Of a stretch of DNA of 64,000 bases, positions 60,380-64,000 are shown one piece after another. Position 1 is the stretch's first letter. Each line of letters starts with the position of its first letter. Position numbers and translations under genes: made by a program. Under the pieces are notes generated by a model. That model had not been told where the DNA came from, did not search any database, and saw only the letters and a list, made by a program, of their open reading frames with translations. Source of the stretch: JAHEKO01 sp965212505 (GTDB taxonomy: Bacteria > Acidobacteriota > Thermoanaerobaculia > Multivoradales > JAHEKO01); contig OZ243123.1 in assembly GCA_965212505.1 (NCBI GenBank), forward strand, positions 3,534,001 to 3,598,000, written 5' to 3'.

Positions 60380-61957
60380 TCAGCGGCAGTCTGGAATGCG
60401 CAAGAGCTGTCCCACGCGAATCAGATAGCTCGGTCCACGCACCCGGTTGATCGAGGCCAACTCTCGCAGACCGACGCACGGATAACGCGAAGCGATCCGG
60501 CCCAGTGTGTCGCCCTGCCTCACTCGGTAGGGGATCATGCTCGGCTGCGCCGGGTAGTTGGCCTCGCCAAGAGCGCGCGCCTGAGCCAGAAGCTCACCCT
60601 GTAGGCAGTTGCGTTCGTAAACCTCGACCAGGTGCGCCGGAACCTCGACCTCACTCCCGGCTGGGAATCGATCTCCCGCGTCCTGTCGTGGGTTCAGATT
60701 GCGTAGTGTCCGGAACCAGCCTGTGGCGCTCCCCTGCTGCCCCAGACAGACAGAGAGCTCGCCGAGCGAAATCTCATTGCGGACCTCGAGGCGAACGGTG
60801 TCGGTGTCGAGCACCGGAAACTCCAGGTTGTAACGCTCGGGCTGCAGGAAGAGCAGAGCCGCGGCGAGTACGCGCGGAACGTAGTCGCGCGTCTCGCGCG
60901 GGAACTGGTAATAGACGCGCCGATCCCAAAACGAAGCGCTACCGTAGCTGCGCTGAATCCGCCCCATTCGGCTCTCGCCACCGTTGTAGGCCGCCAGGAC
61001 CTTCTCGAGGTCGTTGTTGAAGAGCGCCAGATTGTTGTTCAGATAGGCGACGTTGGCGCGCGTCGCCGAAGCCGGGTCGAACCGCAGATCGAAGCCGTCG
61101 ACCTCTCGCAGGCCGTACATGCGACCCGTACCGCGCATGAACTGAAGCGGGCCGGCCGCGCCGGCCCTCGAGTAGGAATGCACCTTGCCGTTGCTTTCGG
61201 TCGCCAGCATGCCGAAGAGCAGCGCCTCGGGCAGCCCCGCCTCTTCGTAGATCGGCGCCATGCGCGAGCGCAGGAACTGGTAGTTGTGCCAGGACTTCAT
61301 CAGCTCTGGCCGCAGCCAGGTGAGCCAGTCGTCCAGAGCCGCCTGCACCGGACCGTTGATCTTGATCAACTCCTCGAGATCGGTGCCTCGGAAGAGCCTC
61401 GCCGATCGGGCGATCTCCGCCGGGGCCGCGCGCATGGCTTCGTCACCTGCGGGCACCTCGTCCACTTCGGGCGCGGCCTCGCTCTCGAACTCGACCAGCT
61501 GGAAGGTCTGGGTCTGCAGAGCCTCGCTCTGTTGGTCCAGTAGGTAGTCGTAGGCGGCGAAGAAGACGTCTAGGTCGCAGCCGTCTCGTTGCGAGCACGC
61601 CACCGTGGCCTGGCGAATCGCAGCCGTGGCGGCGGCGATCTGCTCGCCGCCGAGTTCGCGGTCGCCCTCGAGGAGGATCTGAACGCCCTCCTCGAACTCC
61701 TCGATCCAGGCTTCGAGGACGGTATAGAGGCGCTCGAGCTCCGCCGCCTCTTCACTGGCAACGGCTGGCGATGCGACCTCTTCCGAGGTCGGTTCCGGCT
61801 CGATCGTCACACGGACCGCCGGGTTCGCTACAGGGGCCGTCGTCGTCGACCCACAACCCGAACCACCGATTGCCAGAAGGGCTACACCTAGCAAGGTACT
61901 GAAATGAGCCGCTCGTCTACGCTGCAATCTCGGATCCCCCCACACCACTGACGTCAT
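60380..61957 (-). CDS. Lipoprotein lytic transglycosylase with LysM (MltD-like)
   Basis: 525-aa predicted lipoprotein. The signal with lipobox-like GGSGC (about residues 31-35) is followed by a long helical spacer, then an SLT goose-type domain with catalytic Glu254 in LFGMLATESNGKVHSYSRAGAAGPLQFM and AAYNGGESRMGR. The C-terminus has a LysM peptidoglycan-binding repeat (YRVRQGDTLGRIASRYPCVGLRELASIN). It cleaves glycan strands to 1,6-anhydro products in the periplasm. Start ATG 61957 has no strong ribosome site. Confidence 0.93.
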   Translation of the reverse strand: MTSVVWGDPRLQRRRAAHFSTLLGVALLAIGGSGCGSTTTAPVANPAVRVTIEPEPTSEEVASPAVASEEAAELERLYTVLEAWIEEFEEGVQILLEGDRELGGEQIAAATAAIRQATVACSQRDGCDLDVFFAAYDYLLDQQSEALQTQTFQLVEFESEAAPEVDEVPAGDEAMRAAPAEIARSARLFRGTDLEELIKINGPVQAALDDWLTWLRPELMKSWHNYQFLRSRMAPIYEEAGLPEALLFGMLATESNGKVHSYSRAGAAGPLQFMRGTGRMYGLREVDGFDLRFDPASATRANVAYLNNNLALFNNDLEKVLAAYNGGESRMGRIQRSYGSASFWDRRVYYQFPRETRDYVPRVLAAALLFLQPERYNLEFPVLDTDTVRLEVRNEISLGELSVCLGQQGSATGWFRTLRNLNPRQDAGDRFPAGSEVEVPAHLVEVYERNCLQGELLAQARALGEANYPAQPSMIPYRVRQGDTLGRIASRYPCVGLRELASINRVRGPSYLIRVGQLLRIPDCR

Positions 61958-62060
61958 TGACTGCCGGCACCTGCGCTCGGCACCCGTCGCGGAACGTGCA
62001 ACTCGAGTGCCACTCACTCCCTATGGTACGGCAGCGAGCACGCTCCGGTTGAGGAACACG

Positions 62061-62969
62061 CTACGTCGAGGGCAATTTGTCGTCGAGTCCGAGCGCCGCC
62101 GCAACGCCGATCTCACAGAGGTAGCGTTTCTCCAGTTCAGCGGCGCTGCGATTCATCTCTTCCACGACATCGCCGCCCGTCACTCGATCGACCACAAGGC
62201 GCAGCGGGCGCGATCCTGCGGGCGACTCGATCAGCTCGACGACCGCCTCCGACACGTCTCCAGGGTTGGGCTGCGCGGCCGCCATCTTCTCGACAAACCC
62301 CGGCCACATGCGGCCAGGCACCTCGGCGCGCGCTCCGTAGGAGGCCTCGCGCTCGGTGTCGGCCGGCCGCTGAATCCGTTCGGCGTGTCCGGTGTCGAAG
62401 GCGCCCGGCTCGACGATCGCCACCTCGACTCCGGTGTCCTGCAACTCGAGGTGGTAGCTCTCTGCGAGGGCCTCGAGCGCCCACTTGGTCACCGTGTAGG
62501 GCGCAACGAACGGCACGACGAAGCGACCGAAGGTGCTGGTTACGTGCACCAGGAGCCCCGACCGAGCGGCCCGCATCGACGGCAGCAGAGCGCGGTTGAC
62601 GCGCTGCGCTCCCAACACGTTGATATCCATCAAGCGCGCCATCTCGTCGGCGGTGAAGGCCTCGGCAAAGCCGGACATGCTCACCCCTGCGTTGTTGACG
62701 GCGACGTCGATCCGGCCGACCCGTTCGAGGCCCCGGGTCACGGCCGCGTCGACCGAGTCGTCGCTCGTGACGTCGAGTTCGAGGATCTCGACACCACCCG
62801 GCGCTCCCTCGGCATGACTCCGCAGCTCTCCCGCAGTGTCTCGATGGCGGCCCTCCGGTTCGCGCATGGTCGCGAGTACCGTGTGGCCACGGTCGAGGAG
62901 CGCCTTCGACGTCAACAGGCCGAAGCCACTGCCAGCACCGGTGATCAGAACCGCCATCTTCGCCTTCAT
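62061..62969 (-). CDS. Short-chain dehydrogenase/reductase (SDR)
   Basis: 302-aa classical SDR. The cofactor motif is LITGAGSGFGLLTSKALLDRG; NNAGVS is present; the active-site Ser is in VHVTSTFG and the YxxxK in YTVTK; the IVEPGAFDTG segment follows. The SDR frame is open upstream to 63284, but the MKAKMAVLITG start at 62969 fits the fold (62957 is an alternative). Substrate unknown. It is divergent from the MoxR ATPase with 60 bp between starts. Confidence 0.9.
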   Translation of the reverse strand: MKAKMAVLITGAGSGFGLLTSKALLDRGHTVLATMREPEGRHRDTAGELRSHAEGAPGGVEILELDVTSDDSVDAAVTRGLERVGRIDVAVNNAGVSMSGFAEAFTADEMARLMDINVLGAQRVNRALLPSMRAARSGLLVHVTSTFGRFVVPFVAPYTVTKWALEALAESYHLELQDTGVEVAIVEPGAFDTGHAERIQRPADTEREASYGARAEVPGRMWPGFVEKMAAAQPNPGDVSEAVVELIESPAGSRPLRLVVDRVTGGDVVEEMNRSAAELEKRYLCEIGVAAALGLDDKLPST

Positions 62970-63029
62970 CTCTCGCAGCCCCCTTCCAGGACGGCCCGTA
63001 GAATAGCCTGGTACGCTGATCGAAGAGAG

Positions 63030-63896
63030 ATGTTCGAGTCGATCGAGAAGACCTCCGAAGAGTTGGAGCGGCTGTCCTACGTCGCCGACACGGGACTCGC
63101 GACGAGCCTCTTCCTGGCACTCAAGATGGAGCGACCGCTCTTCCTCGAGGGCGAGCCGGGCGTCGGCAAGACGGAGGTCGCGAAGGTACTGGGCCGAGCC
63201 GCCGAGACCGAGCTCATCCGTCTGCAATGTTACGAAGGGCTCGATCTGGGGCAGGCGGTCTACGAATGGAACTACCCTCGCCAACTACTCGAGATCCAGG
63301 CGCGCCGCGAGGAAGGCACCTCCACGGGCGACATCTACCGAGAGGAGTTCCTCCTCCGACGGCCCTTGTTGCAAGCGATCGACGCCAGCCGCGATCGACG
63401 CCCTGTCCTCCTCATCGACGAACTCGACCGCGCCGACGAAGAGTTCGAGAGCTTCCTCCTCGAGCTCCTGGCCGAGTTTCAGGTGACGATTCCGGAGCTC
63501 GGCACTCTGCGCGCCAAACATCGGCCCATCACGGTGATCACCTCGAATCGCACTCGGGAGGTCCACGACGCGCTCAAGAGGCGATGCGTCTATCACTGGA
63601 TCGACTATCCGACCCTCGAGCGTGAGATTGAGATCGTGCGTCGCCGGGTGCCCGGTCTCGACGAGGAGCTCAACCGCCAGGTCGTCGCCTTCGTCCAGGC
63701 GGTGCGCACGGAAGACCTGTACAAACTGCCGGGCGTATCCGAGACGCTCGACTGGGCCGAGGCGCTCACGCACCTGGGCCGCACTCGGCTCGAGCCCGAA
63801 GTTGTCCAGTCGACGCTCGGGTTCCTCCTCAAGTACCAGGACGACGTCGACCGGTTGAAGCCGCGAACCGCTGAGCTCCTGGCCCAGACCTCCTAG
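63030..63896 (+). CDS. MoxR family AAA+ ATPase
   Basis: 288-aa AAA+ ATPase. Walker A is GEPGVGKT (41-48), Walker B VLLIDELDRADEEFE (126-140), sensor 1 ITVITSNRTREV, arginine finger region ALKRRCVYHWIDYP. It is the CoxD/MoxR subgroup, which acts with VWA-domain CoxE-like proteins to insert cofactors or assemble metalloenzymes, for example CO dehydrogenase-like molybdenum hydroxylases. The next gene is a CoxE-like VWA protein, as expected. The in-frame extension to 62007 is not real. Confidence 0.93.
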   Translation: MFESIEKTSEELERLSYVADTGLATSLFLALKMERPLFLEGEPGVGKTEVAKVLGRAAETELIRLQCYEGLDLGQAVYEWNYPRQLLEIQARREEGTSTGDIYREEFLLRRPLLQAIDASRDRRPVLLIDELDRADEEFESFLLELLAEFQVTIPELGTLRAKHRPITVITSNRTREVHDALKRRCVYHWIDYPTLEREIEIVRRRVPGLDEELNRQVVAFVQAVRTEDLYKLPGVSETLDWAEALTHLGRTRLEPEVVQSTLGFLLKYQDDVDRLKPRTAELLAQTS

Positions 63897-63913
63897 CGGG
63901 AGCCGGCTAGGCT

Positions 63914-64000
63914 GTGTCGCTGCTCGAGAACGTCGTCCTCTTCGGCCGCCTCCTGAGGGAGGCCGGGCTGCCGCTGGCGCCCGATCAGGTGCGCCGTTTT
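63914..64000 (+). CDS. Partial CoxE-like VWA protein (N-terminus only)
   Basis: 29 codons at the window edge, starting GTG 63914 (VSLLENVVLFGRLLREAGLPL, then APDQVRRF). This opening is typical of VWA-containing CoxE-like proteins, which pair with MoxR ATPases as here. The gap to the MoxR stop is 17 bp, so the two are an operon. The rest lies beyond the window. Confidence 0.75.
   Translation, partial: MSLLENVVLFGRLLREAGLPLAPDQVRRF

Noticed and set aside
62007..63029. 341-codon extension in front of the MoxR ATPase
   Set aside because: It is the antisense of the SDR gene; MoxR homologues begin near 63030.

Overview
The window is GC-rich, strongly coding DNA with few and short intergenic gaps. 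Its gene content (sulfatase-fold/TPR fusion, GWxTD/VWA protein, BNR, NHL and choice-of-anchor secreted proteins, S74 chaperone proteins with NTAxG repeats, isoquinoline-oxidoreductase-type molybdenum hydroxylase) suggests an environmental Gram-negative bacterium, most likely an Acidobacteriota member of the Thermoanaerobaculia type. That placement is inference; no rRNA or marker gene is present.

Region 1 (1-8913) is ordinary chromosome. It holds the end of a molybdenum hydroxylase operon (FeS subunit, Mo subunit with Tat signal, di-haem cytochrome), a PadR regulator divergent from a secreted M23 peptidase with a palindromic operator between them, a methyltransferase, SlyX, small membrane and SnoaL-like proteins, and an ArsR-VOC-membrane protein operon whose consensus promoter carries a palindrome in its spacer.

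Region 2 (about 9013-32044) is a 23-kb genomic island in the 3' half of a tRNA-Leu(TAA) gene. The displaced native 3' half (with CCA) remains at 8981-9031 and the intact tRNA is at 31993-32074. The cargo is a leftward block: tyrosine integrase, a translationally coupled unknown protein, Xis-like and winged-helix proteins and a TubC_N-like small protein. Next comes a compact defence operon: SNF2 helicase with DUF3883, DUF1156 DNA methylase, a 209-aa nuclease-like protein, a DUF499 ATPase carrying an Ig-like domain, an Mrr-type nuclease, a second PD-(D/E)XK nuclease and a 70-aa protein. It lacks recognisable PglZ and DrmA/B/C, so it is neither canonical BREX nor canonical DISARM. A second cargo operon reads rightward (27.85-31.83 kb): ChbG-like deacetylase, membrane TPR protein, NUDIX, histidine phosphatase and left-handed-beta-helix acyltransferase.

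Region 3 (32.1-62 kb) is dominated by exported proteins: a polytopic membrane protein next to a RetSat/CrtI-like flavoprotein, NHL and BNR proteins, two tandem S74 paralogues, a 1022-aa BNR protein, a sulfatase-fold/TPR protein, a Cys-rich zinc metalloprotease, an LVIVD protein, a GWxTD/VWA protein and an MltD-like lytic transglycosylase. Interspersed cytosolic enzymes are an AGXT2-like aminotransferase and an acyl-ACP thioesterase-like protein. The right end (62-64 kb) has an SDR enzyme divergent from a MoxR ATPase and the start of a CoxE-like VWA protein.

The most interesting part is the island: an unusual multi-nuclease, methylase, helicase and ATPase defence operon with its mobility module, att sites and probable integrase arm sites, plus an unassigned five-gene cargo operon.
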